A stretch of 64,000 nucleotides of DNA, taken from positions 1,488,001 to 1,552,000 of the forward strand of contig CAWBUW010000012.1 of NCBI GenBank assembly GCA_963792075.1. Reading direction: 5' to 3'. The translations under genes and the position numbers were made by a program. Below are positions 8,107 through 16,969 of the stretch, piece after piece; within the stretch, counting starts at the first letter, position 1, and the number at the start of each line of letters is the position of its first letter. The stretch comes from CAWBUW01 sp963792075. Lineage in GTDB: Bacteria; Chloroflexota; Anaerolineae; Anaerolineales; UBA4823. The notes beneath the pieces are model-generated. The model did no database searches and had not been told where the DNA came from. It saw nothing but the letters and a program-made list of their open reading frames with translations.

Positions 8107-8199
8107 ATTAATTGTCCTTATTGTCGAATGGTTTGTGTGGGCGATGTCTACACAGGTCACCCCGGTCTCCTAATAATTCAATAGAAAACGGAGGATGGT

Positions 8200-11100
8200 A
8201 TGAAAACGGTCATATTTCGCAAGGCAGCGGTAGCCACGATCCTGACGCTCCTGTTGACGGGCGTCCTGGTAGTTGCTGCGGCTGCGACAAGTGTCATCGA
8301 CCTGACTACGGCTGGCGCCGTTATAACTCACAACGGCGCGATCTTTCTTCAGGGTCCCTTACCCACCTCATCTGGGACGGGGGTGTTGGATCCCTTTATC
8401 CGCGTCAGTAAAGCCAACGCGGATATCGTCCAGGGATACAACACCAATTATCGCCCTCTCCAGTACGAGGAAGATCAGTCCTGGACTGAGGCGCTTCTAT
8501 TGAGCACCGTAGCCACTCTGGATTATGAAGGCGTGTTGTATCGGGAGTTGCGCTTGGACATCAACCAGGTGAACAGCGATCCTTACCTGTCCCTGGATGA
8601 GCTCAAGCTCTTTATCTCTACCGACCCTCTTCTGCACAATTATGATCCGGCGCTTGAGACCTTCAGCGGCTCGGCTACGAAAGTGTGGGACATGGGGGAC
8701 GCCTGGATTTGGCTAGATTACAGCCTCCAGGCAGGCAGCGGCCAAAGCGATGCCACCTTCCTGGTACCGGAGAGCATCTTTGAGAACCTGGGCTGTGACT
8801 ACGGCCAGCTTGGCTGCAACTATTACCTGTACGTCTGGTCGAAGTATGGCATTCACCATAATAACAACGATGGCTTCGAAGAGTGGGCGACGGTGGTTTA
8901 CCCGGTCGTCCAGCCCAGCAAAACGGCTGTGGCCTCTTACGACCGGACTTTCACCTGGACGATCGACAAAGCGGTCGACCAGGCTCAATGCAACTTGTTC
9001 GCAGGTGAATCCTGCACCCCTGAGTACACTGTCACGGTGGATCAGACGGTGACCGACTCCAATATCAAGGTTTCCGGCCAGATCATTATTCACAACCCGG
9101 CGAAAATGCCGGATGGAGAGCAAGACTTGCCGGCGGCTACGATCACCAGCGTGACGGACGTCTTCGCGGGGTTCCCTGCCACGGTGACCTGCCCGGGCGG
9201 TCTGCCCCAAACGATCAACAAAGGTACTACGCTGACCTGCACCTATGTGGTCAACTTGACCTCCAAGGTGGATGGCACCAACACCGCCACCATTCTGACC
9301 CAGGGCGGTGCGCAGCCCTTCACGGCCAGCGCGCCGGTGGTCTTTGGAGCGCCGACCAATGTAATCGGCTATCCAACTATCGACGTGACTGACACCAACG
9401 GCGAGGGGTGGTCTGCCAGCGGTGACGCAACCTGGACTTATGCAGAGACGCTTGCCTGCTCGACGACGCAAGGCAGTTACACCAATGGCTTCTACACTTA
9501 CGGGCATCCCAACACCGCCACCATTACACAGACGGGCGCCAGCTCCAGTGAGAATGTAACTGTCAACTGTTATGCGCCCGTGGTGAGCAAGGATGCAGCG
9601 GCGGGTTACGATGAGCGGCACGAGTGGGGAGTTGTGAAGACAGTCGATCCGGCCTCGCAGAGTGGCTTTGCCGGGGAAGAAGTGTTCTTCGACTGGACGA
9701 TTACAGTCAGCGAGGACGTGTATCCCGAAGCCTATGGCATCACCGGCAAGATCTATGTTCACAACCCGGCGCCGATGGCGATGACTGTTGCGGTAGCAGA
9801 CGTGCTGGATGATGGCACTCTCGTCAGCTTGGCCTGTGAAGGCAGCCTGGTTATTCCAGCAGGGGAAACCGGCGAGTGCGCCTACAGTGCGGCTCCCGAC
9901 GATGCGACAGCGACCATCAACACAGCCACAGTCACGCTCAATACGATCGACTACGCCGCGACAGCCAGCATCGAGTGGATCGTGAATGTGATTCGAGGCA
10001 GTGCCACGCTGGATGATGTGCAGTATCCATACAGCGGATACACCGTGGATGGGGGCTGGACGACAACGTATGAGGATAGCTACGTCTGCTCGACCAATCC
10101 GGTTGATTACACCAACGGAGCCGACCTGGACAATCTGGTAAGCAACACCGCCAGCGTGTATTCAGGTGGGGCACTGGAAGGCAGCTCAACTTCAACGACT
10201 GAGATTGACTGCTATGCGCCGGTGGTGAGCAAGGATGCGGCTGCGGGGTACAATGAGCGGCACGAGTGGGGAGTTGTGAAGACAGTCAATCCTACCTCGC
10301 AGAGTGGCTTTGCTGGAGAAGAAGTATTCTTCAACTGGACCATCGTGGTGAGCGAGGACATCTATCCGGAAGCCTATGGCATCACCGGCAAGATCTATGT
10401 TCACAACCCGGCGCCGATGGCGATGACCGTAGCGGTAGCAGATGTACTGGATGATGGCACACCAGTTGCATTGGCCTGTGAAGGCAGCCTGGTTATTCCA
10501 GCAGGGGAAACCGGCGAGTGCGCCTACAGTGCGGCTCCCGACGATGCGACAGCGACCCTCAACACAGCCACAGCCACGCTCAATACGATCGACTACGCCG
10601 CGACAGCCAGCATCGAGTGGATCGTGAATGTGATTCGCGGCAGTGCCACGTTGGATGACGAGCAGTATCCATTCTCCGGATACACCGTGGATGGAGGCTG
10701 GAAGACAACGTATGAGGATAGCTACACCTGCTCGACCAATCCGGGGGATTACACCAACGGAGCCGACCTGGACAATGAGGTCAGCAACACCGCCAGTGTG
10801 TATTCTGGCGGTGCGCTGGAGGGCAGCTCAATCGCTACGACAGAGATTGACTGCTATGCGCCGGTGGTGAGCAAGGATGCGGCTGGGGGGTATGATGAGC
10901 GCCACACCTGGGAGATCACCAAGTCGGTGGATCCTGCTTCTCAGAGCGGGTTTGCAGGTGAGGAGCTGTCCTGGACCTGGACGGTGAGCCTGAGCGAGTC
11001 CTTTGTAGAGGAGAACTACGCTGTGACCGGGCAAATCTACGTGTACAATGCGGCAGGCGAGCCGATGGTAGTAGCGCTGGCAGATGCCATGAACGATGGC

Positions 11101-14100
11101 ACTGCGGCGACCATCACAGGCTGCACGGTTGGCACGTATGAAGCGGGCAGCCTGACCATCCCGGCGGGCGACACCGCGGTGTGCGGTTACACAGCCACCC
11201 CGGCAGGCCGGGCTGCTACACTGAACACAGCCACAGCCACGCTAAACGGGAATCCCTTCACGGGGGAGGCCCCGGTGAGCTTCGTGAAGACCGTGGTCAA
11301 CGGCTCAGCCGTGGTGGATGACGATCTGGAAGGCAACTTCCCGGTGACTGTGTATGCAGGAGAAGGCCCGTGGAGCTGGACAGAGACCCAGAGACACATC
11401 TGTTCTGCGGACTTCTCGGCCTACGGGGAGGACGGTACCTATGCAGGTGGGGCCAACAACACTGCGATAGTAACCGCCAGTGATGGGCAGACAGACAATG
11501 CATCCGCATCGACGGCATATGACTGCTATGCGCCGGTGGTGAGCAAGGATGCGGCTGGGGGGTATGATGAGCGCCACACCTGGGAGATCACCAAGTCGGT
11601 GGATCCTGCTTCCCAGAGTGGGTTTGCAGGTGAGGAGCTGTCCTGGACCTGGACGGTGAGCCTGAGCGAGTCCTTTGTAGAGGAGAACTACGCTGTGACC
11701 GGGCAAATCTACGTGTACAATGCGGCAGGCGAGCCGATGGTAGTAGCGCTGGCAGATGCCATGAACGATGGCACTGCGGCGACCATCACAGGCTGCACGG
11801 TTGGCACGTATGAAGCGGGCAGCCTGACCATCCCGGCGGGCGACACTGCGATTTGCGACTACACGGCGGCTCCGGCAGGCCGGACTGCTACACTGAACAC
11901 AGCCACAGCCACGCTGAATGGGCATCCCTTCACGGGAGATGCCGTGGTGAGCTTCGTGAAACACGTGGTCAACGGCTCAGCGGTGGTGAATGACAACCAG
12001 GATGGCGACTTCCCGGTGACCGTCTATGCAGGTGCGGGCCCGTGGACCTGGACAGAGACCCAGCGTCACACCTGTTCTGCGGACTTCTCGGCCTACGGGG
12101 AGGACGGTACCTATGCAGGTGAGGCTAACAACACTGCGATAGTAACCGCCAGTGATGGGCAGACAGATGGTGCATCCGCATCGACGGCATACGATTGCTA
12201 TGCACCCGTGGTGAGCAAGGATGCGGCAGCGGGGTATGATGAGCGGCACGAATGGGGAGTTGTGAAGACAGTCAATCCGACCTCGCAGAGTGGCTTTGCT
12301 GGAGAAGAAGTATTCTTCAACTGGACCATCGTGGTGAGCGAGGACATCTATCCGGAAGCCTTTGCCATTACTGGCAAGATCTACGTTCACAACCCGGCGC
12401 CGATGGCGATGACCGTAGCGGTAGCAGATGTACTGGATGATGGCACACCAGTTGCATTGGCCTGTGGAGGCAGCCTGACCATTCCGGCAGGGGGTGATGG
12501 GGAGTGCGCCTACAGTGCGGCTCCCGACGATGCGACAGCGACCCTCAACACGGCCACAGCCACGCTCAATGCGGCCTCCTTCGGAGCCGAAGCTGACATC
12601 AACTGGATCGTGAATGTGATTCGTGGGAGTGCCACGCTGGATGACGAGCAGTACCCATACAGTGGAGTGGCAGTGAACGACGGCTGGACGAGCACGTACG
12701 AAGACAGCTACGTCTGCTCGACCAATCCGGGGGATTACACCAACGGAGCTGACCTGGACAATGAGGTCAGCAACACCGCCAGTGTGTATTCTGGTGGTGC
12801 GCTGGAGGGCAGCTCAACTTCAACGACTGAGATTGACTGCTATGCGCCGGTCGTGACCAAGACCGCCGATGAGTTCTACACCCGCTACTGGAACTGGACT
12901 ATCACCAAGGATTACGATGGCAGCTACACCATGTTGGCGGGCGAGAGCGTCACTCACGGTTATCTGGTCACGGTGAATCCCACGCCGGTCGACAACAGTT
13001 GGCAGGTAACTGGTGAGATCACCATCGTTAACCCTCACCCAACGGAAGCCATGCTGCTGACCAGCGTGTCTGACCTGGCGGGCGGGATCAACGGTTTGGT
13101 CACCTGTGCAAGCCTGACGGTGCCTGCGAATGGATCCCTGGTCTGCTCGTATGACACTGGCGCCCAGAACGCTCCGAATGTGAACCCGTTCGGCGGTACC
13201 AACACCGCCACGGCGGTCTTTGCAGCCGCGGACTGGACGGGCACGGCGCCCATTGTCTTCGGTGCACCGACCAGCGAAGATCACCCGGTGATCCATGTTT
13301 CGGATACGAACGGCGGCGGCTTCTCCGCGAACCGGGCGGTTACATCCTGGCCTTACACCAGAGACTTCGCCTGCCCGACGGATGAGACCCTGTACACGAA
13401 CGGCATCTACACTTACCAACACCGGAACGTCGCCTCCATCGATGAAACTGGCGCTGCCGACGATGCTTTGGTGAATGTGACCTGCTACTGGCCGGCTGAG
13501 GCCAGGGTGGTCAAGGCCACCACTGCCGGCCCAGAGGATATCGGTCAGCTCCCGTTCACCTTTGAGCTGTATGGCCCCGCGGGTGGTGCTCCGGTGGAAA
13601 CGCAGTACTTGAACGCCGCCGGTGAGGTCGTCTTCACCACGGAGATGGACATTGCAGGTACCTGGACGGTCAAAGAAGTGCTGCCGGAAGGTTGGTTGAG
13701 CATGGGCGCAACAGAATGCGACATCCTCGTCGCCTTCCCGGCCAGTGCCGGACAGACTTATACCTGCTCTTTCGATAACAAAGAGATGAGCCGGGTTTCG
13801 GTGCTCAAGCTGACCCAGGGTGTGCCCGCTGAAACCACACCACCCGCCTGGACCTTCCGCCTCTTCACCGGGCCGGATGGGTTCGACTCGGGCGCGGAGC
13901 TGGCTGCGGATACCACGCCGCCGGCCTTGCTCGACTTTGGCTTCATCGACCTGGACCCGGATGCCCAGTACACCCTGTGCGAAACGAATGTAGCCGCTGG
14001 TTGGACCTCGTTCTGGAAGGTTGACACGGATGGCGACGGCATTGCCGATACCATCATCAACCCATACAACCCGAACTCGGACGACAATCCGGCCCAGGAT

Positions 14101-14724
14101 CTGGGCAACCGCTGCGTTGAGATCGGGGCAGGGACAGAGATCCCGCTGGTACCCGGCGATACGCTTGCCTTCGAGGTGAATAATACCTACCCCGGCGGCG
14201 AACCACGCACACCCGGTTACTGGAAGAACTGGAACGCCTGCACCGGCGGTGGACAATACCAGAATGCCATGAACAATGGCGGCGGCGCAGGTGGTTTCTG
14301 GACGCTGGATGAGCTGCTCAACAATCCAGGCTTTTGGATCGGTAATGTGTACTTGAATGGGACCTGGAATGATGATCCGTTCATGTACGACAGCTTTAAC
14401 CACAACGACTGTGTGGAAGCTGTCTACCTTCTGGATAAGAGCGACGCCAGGACCGGCAAGAAGAAAGCCAGCGATGCGGCTTACGATTTGGCGACCGCAC
14501 TGATGGCTGCCAAGCTGAACCTGGCTGCGGGCGCTGAGACCTGCCAGCAGGTACAGACTGCCGTAGGCTCCGCGGATACACTGCTTGCCACCATTAACTT
14601 TACCGGTACCGGGGATTACCTGGGTCCGAAAGTAAAGGGTACCAAGCTTGCCCTGCGCAACCAGGCGATCCAGTTGGCGGCTACACTCGACCTGTATAAC
14701 AACGGGAACCTCTGTACGCCTTAG
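8200..14724 (+). CDS. Giant secreted repeat protein (DUF11-like modules, SpaA-like domains, PGYWKNW end)
   Basis: The 2174-residue product starts with a signal peptide (MKTVIFRK then a hydrophobic stretch to about residue 29), with GGAGG before the ATG. After a unique N-terminal region (30-240) there is a run of Cys-containing beta-sandwich modules of about 215-225 residues. Five of them open with CYAPVVSKDAA followed by GYDERHEW or GYDERHTW, near residues 458, 673, 887, 1111 and 1336. A diverged module starts near 1549. Two SpaA/prealbumin-like domains follow (about 1767-1990: ARVVKATTAGPEDIGQLPFT, then SRVSVLKLTQ), and the end carries PGYWKNW, a motif seen in other bacterial surface proteins. 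No C-terminal membrane anchor is visible. Function is probably structural or adhesive at the cell surface. Confidence 0.85.
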   Translation: MKTVIFRKAAVATILTLLLTGVLVVAAAATSVIDLTTAGAVITHNGAIFLQGPLPTSSGTGVLDPFIRVSKANADIVQGYNTNYRPLQYEEDQSWTEALLLSTVATLDYEGVLYRELRLDINQVNSDPYLSLDELKLFISTDPLLHNYDPALETFSGSATKVWDMGDAWIWLDYSLQAGSGQSDATFLVPESIFENLGCDYGQLGCNYYLYVWSKYGIHHNNNDGFEEWATVVYPVVQPSKTAVASYDRTFTWTIDKAVDQAQCNLFAGESCTPEYTVTVDQTVTDSNIKVSGQIIIHNPAKMPDGEQDLPAATITSVTDVFAGFPATVTCPGGLPQTINKGTTLTCTYVVNLTSKVDGTNTATILTQGGAQPFTASAPVVFGAPTNVIGYPTIDVTDTNGEGWSASGDATWTYAETLACSTTQGSYTNGFYTYGHPNTATITQTGASSSENVTVNCYAPVVSKDAAAGYDERHEWGVVKTVDPASQSGFAGEEVFFDWTITVSEDVYPEAYGITGKIYVHNPAPMAMTVAVADVLDDGTLVSLACEGSLVIPAGETGECAYSAAPDDATATINTATVTLNTIDYAATASIEWIVNVIRGSATLDDVQYPYSGYTVDGGWTTTYEDSYVCSTNPVDYTNGADLDNLVSNTASVYSGGALEGSSTSTTEIDCYAPVVSKDAAAGYNERHEWGVVKTVNPTSQSGFAGEEVFFNWTIVVSEDIYPEAYGITGKIYVHNPAPMAMTVAVADVLDDGTPVALACEGSLVIPAGETGECAYSAAPDDATATLNTATATLNTIDYAATASIEWIVNVIRGSATLDDEQYPFSGYTVDGGWKTTYEDSYTCSTNPGDYTNGADLDNEVSNTASVYSGGALEGSSIATTEIDCYAPVVSKDAAGGYDERHTWEITKSVDPASQSGFAGEELSWTWTVSLSESFVEENYAVTGQIYVYNAAGEPMVVALADAMNDGTAATITGCTVGTYEAGSLTIPAGDTAVCGYTATPAGRAATLNTATATLNGNPFTGEAPVSFVKTVVNGSAVVDDDLEGNFPVTVYAGEGPWSWTETQRHICSADFSAYGEDGTYAGGANNTAIVTASDGQTDNASASTAYDCYAPVVSKDAAGGYDERHTWEITKSVDPASQSGFAGEELSWTWTVSLSESFVEENYAVTGQIYVYNAAGEPMVVALADAMNDGTAATITGCTVGTYEAGSLTIPAGDTAICDYTAAPAGRTATLNTATATLNGHPFTGDAVVSFVKHVVNGSAVVNDNQDGDFPVTVYAGAGPWTWTETQRHTCSADFSAYGEDGTYAGEANNTAIVTASDGQTDGASASTAYDCYAPVVSKDAAAGYDERHEWGVVKTVNPTSQSGFAGEEVFFNWTIVVSEDIYPEAFAITGKIYVHNPAPMAMTVAVADVLDDGTPVALACGGSLTIPAGGDGECAYSAAPDDATATLNTATATLNAASFGAEADINWIVNVIRGSATLDDEQYPYSGVAVNDGWTSTYEDSYVCSTNPGDYTNGADLDNEVSNTASVYSGGALEGSSTSTTEIDCYAPVVTKTADEFYTRYWNWTITKDYDGSYTMLAGESVTHGYLVTVNPTPVDNSWQVTGEITIVNPHPTEAMLLTSVSDLAGGINGLVTCASLTVPANGSLVCSYDTGAQNAPNVNPFGGTNTATAVFAAADWTGTAPIVFGAPTSEDHPVIHVSDTNGGGFSANRAVTSWPYTRDFACPTDETLYTNGIYTYQHRNVASIDETGAADDALVNVTCYWPAEARVVKATTAGPEDIGQLPFTFELYGPAGGAPVETQYLNAAGEVVFTTEMDIAGTWTVKEVLPEGWLSMGATECDILVAFPASAGQTYTCSFDNKEMSRVSVLKLTQGVPAETTPPAWTFRLFTGPDGFDSGAELAADTTPPALLDFGFIDLDPDAQYTLCETNVAAGWTSFWKVDTDGDGIADTIINPYNPNSDDNPAQDLGNRCVEIGAGTEIPLVPGDTLAFEVNNTYPGGEPRTPGYWKNWNACTGGGQYQNAMNNGGGAGGFWTLDELLNNPGFWIGNVYLNGTWNDDPFMYDSFNHNDCVEAVYLLDKSDARTGKKKASDAAYDLATALMAAKLNLAAGAETCQQVQTAVGSADTLLATINFTGTGDYLGPKVKGTKLALRNQAIQLAATLDLYNNGNLCTP
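9572..12844 (+). repeat. Five near-identical coding modules (order A-A-B-B-A)
   Basis: Units start near 9572, 10215, 10858, 11530 and 12205, with spacings of about 643-675 bp. Units 1, 2 and 5 (type A, HEWGVVKTV) and units 3 and 4 (type B, HTWEITKSV) share long identical DNA stretches within type, pointing to recent duplication or gene conversion. Confidence 0.85.
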
Positions 14725-14740
14725 CAGACCTTCACTCAAT

Positions 14741-14780
14741 CGCTGAGTTTATCCACCACAAGCGGTGGATAAACTCAGCG
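14741..14780 (+). terminator. Perfect 17-bp hairpin after the giant gene
   Basis: Arms CGCTGAGTTTATCCACC and complement with a 6-base loop, 17 bases after the stop codon. No T-run follows. The downstream lipoprotein frame reads through its right arm. Confidence 0.75.
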
Positions 14781-14798
14781 GCAAATACCCTCCTGCTG

Positions 14799-15002
14799 GT
14801 GGGGCTGCCCTTGACGCTCGCGGCCTGCGCCGCTCCAGCGGCTCCGGCAGCCCCATCCCAGTTTGAGTCGACCCTGGGCCTGTCCGGCCCTACCTTGACG
14901 CCTCTCCCAACTCTGGACCCGATGTACGCCAGCGATGGGGGAGGCGAGCCGCGCAGCACCGGACACTGGGTCCTGTGGTGTTCTTGCGGAGAGATGCTAT
15001 GA
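14799..15002 (+). CDS. Small lipoprotein (67 residues or slightly longer)
   Basis: The frame gives a lipobox LTLAAC followed by an Ala/Pro linker and a short polar C-terminus ending CGEML. A GTG at 14799 is the only good start seen, but the signal would then lack a positive start. Further upstream the same frame reads KRWINSAANTLLLVG through the right arm of the hairpin at 14741-14780, which would complete a normal lipoprotein signal if a non-standard start is used. Its stop TGA overlaps the ATG of the next gene (ATGA at 14999-15002), so translational coupling supports that it is real. Function is unknown. Confidence 0.45.
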   Translation: MGLPLTLAACAAPAAPAAPSQFESTLGLSGPTLTPLPTLDPMYASDGGGEPRSTGHWVLWCSCGEML

Positions 15003-16177
15003 GACCTCTGGCGATCCTGTTTTCAGCCCTTGGTGCGGTGCTACTGCTGTTGGCAACCTTGCAATGGGTCGAACATGCCAGCGCTGGCGTCCAGGCCGCT
15101 AATGATCTGGTTGTCCAGGAGATGAGCCTTAATCCTGGTGGGGATGCCTACGAAGTCAGCCTGGATGGTAGCGGCAGCTTGTGGATTAGCGACTATACCG
15201 CTAGAGAGCTATGGCAGGTCAGCCCTGCCAGCGGCGTCTATACCATTTATCCTGGCCTGGGCACTCCTAACGATGCACGTGCAGACGCCAGCGGGTTCGT
15301 GTGGTGGGCAGATACGGAGCACAACCGGCTCAGCCGCTTATCACCTGTCTCAGATGAGGTGGTATCCTGGGTTATCCCTGGCAGCAGCCAGTTGTACGGG
15401 CTGCAGGTGGAGACGCCGGAAAAAATCTGGGTGACGGATGCGGCCCTGCCTTATGTGTATCGCCTGGATCTGTCCTCCGCTCAGTTGTGCACCTATACGA
15501 TCCCGCAGGCCGGCGCCAGCGGCTATCTGGTGTCGCAAAATGGGCAGTTCTGGTCGGGCGACTGGAGCAATGAGCGTGTGTATCGCCTGGATCCCGATCT
15601 CGGCCAGCTTGTTTACTGGCAGCTCCCGGCTGGCCATATCCCCGAAGGGCTGGCTTTCGACGCCAGCGGTTGCTTATGGTGGTCGAATTTGGGCCTGCCT
15701 ATCCTGGAACGCCTGGACCCGGACACCAGCCTGGTCACACGTTACACTCTCCCGAAGGGCTCCTTGCCAGAAATGATTGCCTGGAGGGATGGGTTGCTGT
15801 GGTACGGTGAGCATGCGCTCCGCTCCATCGGACAGCTTAGCCCGGCAGCTCCCAGCAGCGCCAGCTTCACCTTGATCAGTGAGACTCTGCCGATCGCACC
15901 GCAGTGCGCCAGCATTCTGGCGGCCCCTCCGGTGCATGTCACGCCGAGTACAGGCGCCACCTCTTTTGTGACCAATACCTATCCTATAACGACAGCCAGC
16001 GGAGGCTGGACGATCTACCAACTTCCAGAACTTGCTGCGCCGTGGGGGATCACCTTCCGGGAAGGGGATGCATGGTTTGTCGATACAGGCCGCCAGGCGT
16101 TGGTCCGGGTCACCAACGTGTTCACGAACACCCTTCCAGACCAATGGCCAATCTACCTGCCCTTGCTGAGAAAATGA
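14999..16177 (+). CDS. Secreted Vgb/NHL-type beta-propeller with YLPLLRK tail
   Basis: A 392-residue product with a signal segment (MRPLAILFSALGAVLLLLATL). GGAGAG precedes the ATG, which overlaps the stop of the small lipoprotein. The body has about seven repeats of the type GSLWISDYTARELWQVSP, GFVWWADTEHNRLSRLSP and GCLWWSNLGLPILERLDP, characteristic of virginiamycin-B-lyase-like (Vgb, streptogramin lyase) propellers. In Chloroflexi such domains are common in secreted proteins and need not be lyases. The protein ends in WPIYLPLLRK; a YLP-L-type tail at or near the C-terminus is shared by many secreted Chloroflexi proteins as I recall them, and may be a sorting tag. Part of the surface-protein operon. 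Confidence 0.8.
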   Translation: MRPLAILFSALGAVLLLLATLQWVEHASAGVQAANDLVVQEMSLNPGGDAYEVSLDGSGSLWISDYTARELWQVSPASGVYTIYPGLGTPNDARADASGFVWWADTEHNRLSRLSPVSDEVVSWVIPGSSQLYGLQVETPEKIWVTDAALPYVYRLDLSSAQLCTYTIPQAGASGYLVSQNGQFWSGDWSNERVYRLDPDLGQLVYWQLPAGHIPEGLAFDASGCLWWSNLGLPILERLDPDTSLVTRYTLPKGSLPEMIAWRDGLLWYGEHALRSIGQLSPAAPSSASFTLISETLPIAPQCASILAAPPVHVTPSTGATSFVTNTYPITTASGGWTIYQLPELAAPWGITFREGDAWFVDTGRQALVRVTNVFTNTLPDQWPIYLPLLRK

Positions 16178-16183
16178 GGAGCC

Positions 16184-16903
16184 ATGAAACCCATCTCTGC
16201 CCGCATTCCCCAAACCCTCCTGCTGATCTTGCTGGCCTGTGCGGCTGTCTCTGCTTCCTGCTCCTGGAACCGGGAAACGCCCCTGCCCACCAAATCACCC
16301 ACACCGACCTTCCTGCCAACGGTGATTGCGACGGTTGAAAGGACGGTCTGGATCGGATCGCAAATGGTGCCCTGCCCAGGCCAAAGCAGCCGGCAGTGCT
16401 ACGTGTATAAGGAACAGGCCCAGGACAATTGGACTATTTTCCCCGGGATTTTCCAGGCGTATGATTTCTGGCCTGGCTCTGAGGTGCAGGCAGTGGTGCG
16501 TGAAGATCAGGTCAGTAATCCGCCACCCGGTGGCAGCGACATCCTGTGGACGCTGGTCAAGGGCTTGACCTCGCAGCCGCCCTCAGCGAGTGTGGCGCTG
16601 GCAGCAGACCGTTTCACGGCGAATGCTGCCTCTGGCGAGACGGTCGTGTACAACCTGGCCGTCACTAACCTGGGCGAGACTGCCGCATCCTATACTCTGG
16701 CAGCCAGCGGGTCCTGGCTGCCGGTATTGTCCACCAGCCAGACCGGGGAGCTGGCCCCTGGCCAGAGCTTCGTTTTTACGCTGCAGGTGCCTGTCCCTGC
16801 CGCGGCAGAAAATGGCAGCACGGATACCGCTCAACTGGTCATCCAATCCCTCCAGGCTCCTGGTGTCTCCCTTACCCAGCCCCTCATTACTACCTGTAAT
16901 TAA
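16184..16903 (+). CDS. DUF4377 lipoprotein
   Basis: A 239-residue lipoprotein with hydrophobic signal and Cys26 as the likely lipidated residue (VSASC). A Thr/Pro-rich linker leads to a DUF4377-like segment (QMVPCPGQSSRQCYVYKEQ, then WTIFPGIFQAYDFWPGSEV), a small domain of unknown role in lipoproteins and heat-shock-related HslJ-type proteins. The C-terminal half (about 120-239) is a beta-sandwich resembling NEW3/DUF11 domains (AASGETVVYNLAVTNLGETA). It starts six bases after the propeller gene, with GAGGAG before the ATG, so it belongs to the same transcript. Confidence 0.7.
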   Translation: MKPISARIPQTLLLILLACAAVSASCSWNRETPLPTKSPTPTFLPTVIATVERTVWIGSQMVPCPGQSSRQCYVYKEQAQDNWTIFPGIFQAYDFWPGSEVQAVVREDQVSNPPPGGSDILWTLVKGLTSQPPSASVALAADRFTANAASGETVVYNLAVTNLGETAASYTLAASGSWLPVLSTSQTGELAPGQSFVFTLQVPVPAAAENGSTDTAQLVIQSLQAPGVSLTQPLITTCN

Positions 16904-16969
16904 AAGTAGTCATGATAAAATTCACCCGTGTGTGCGGTGCTCTTGACCCCGTGCATACGGAGCCAACTT

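Noticed and set aside
12820..14739. A 639-residue minus-strand frame opposite the giant surface gene, and similar ones at 8713-9762 and 11305-11964
   Set aside because: They are antisense shadows of a GC-rich repeat gene. The plus frame has a signal peptide, repeats and known motifs; the minus ones have none.
15438..16338. Overlapping frames in the propeller and DUF4377 genes (15674-16213 minus, 15904-16338 plus)
   Set aside because: They conflict with frames that have signal peptides, ribosome sites and coupled starts.
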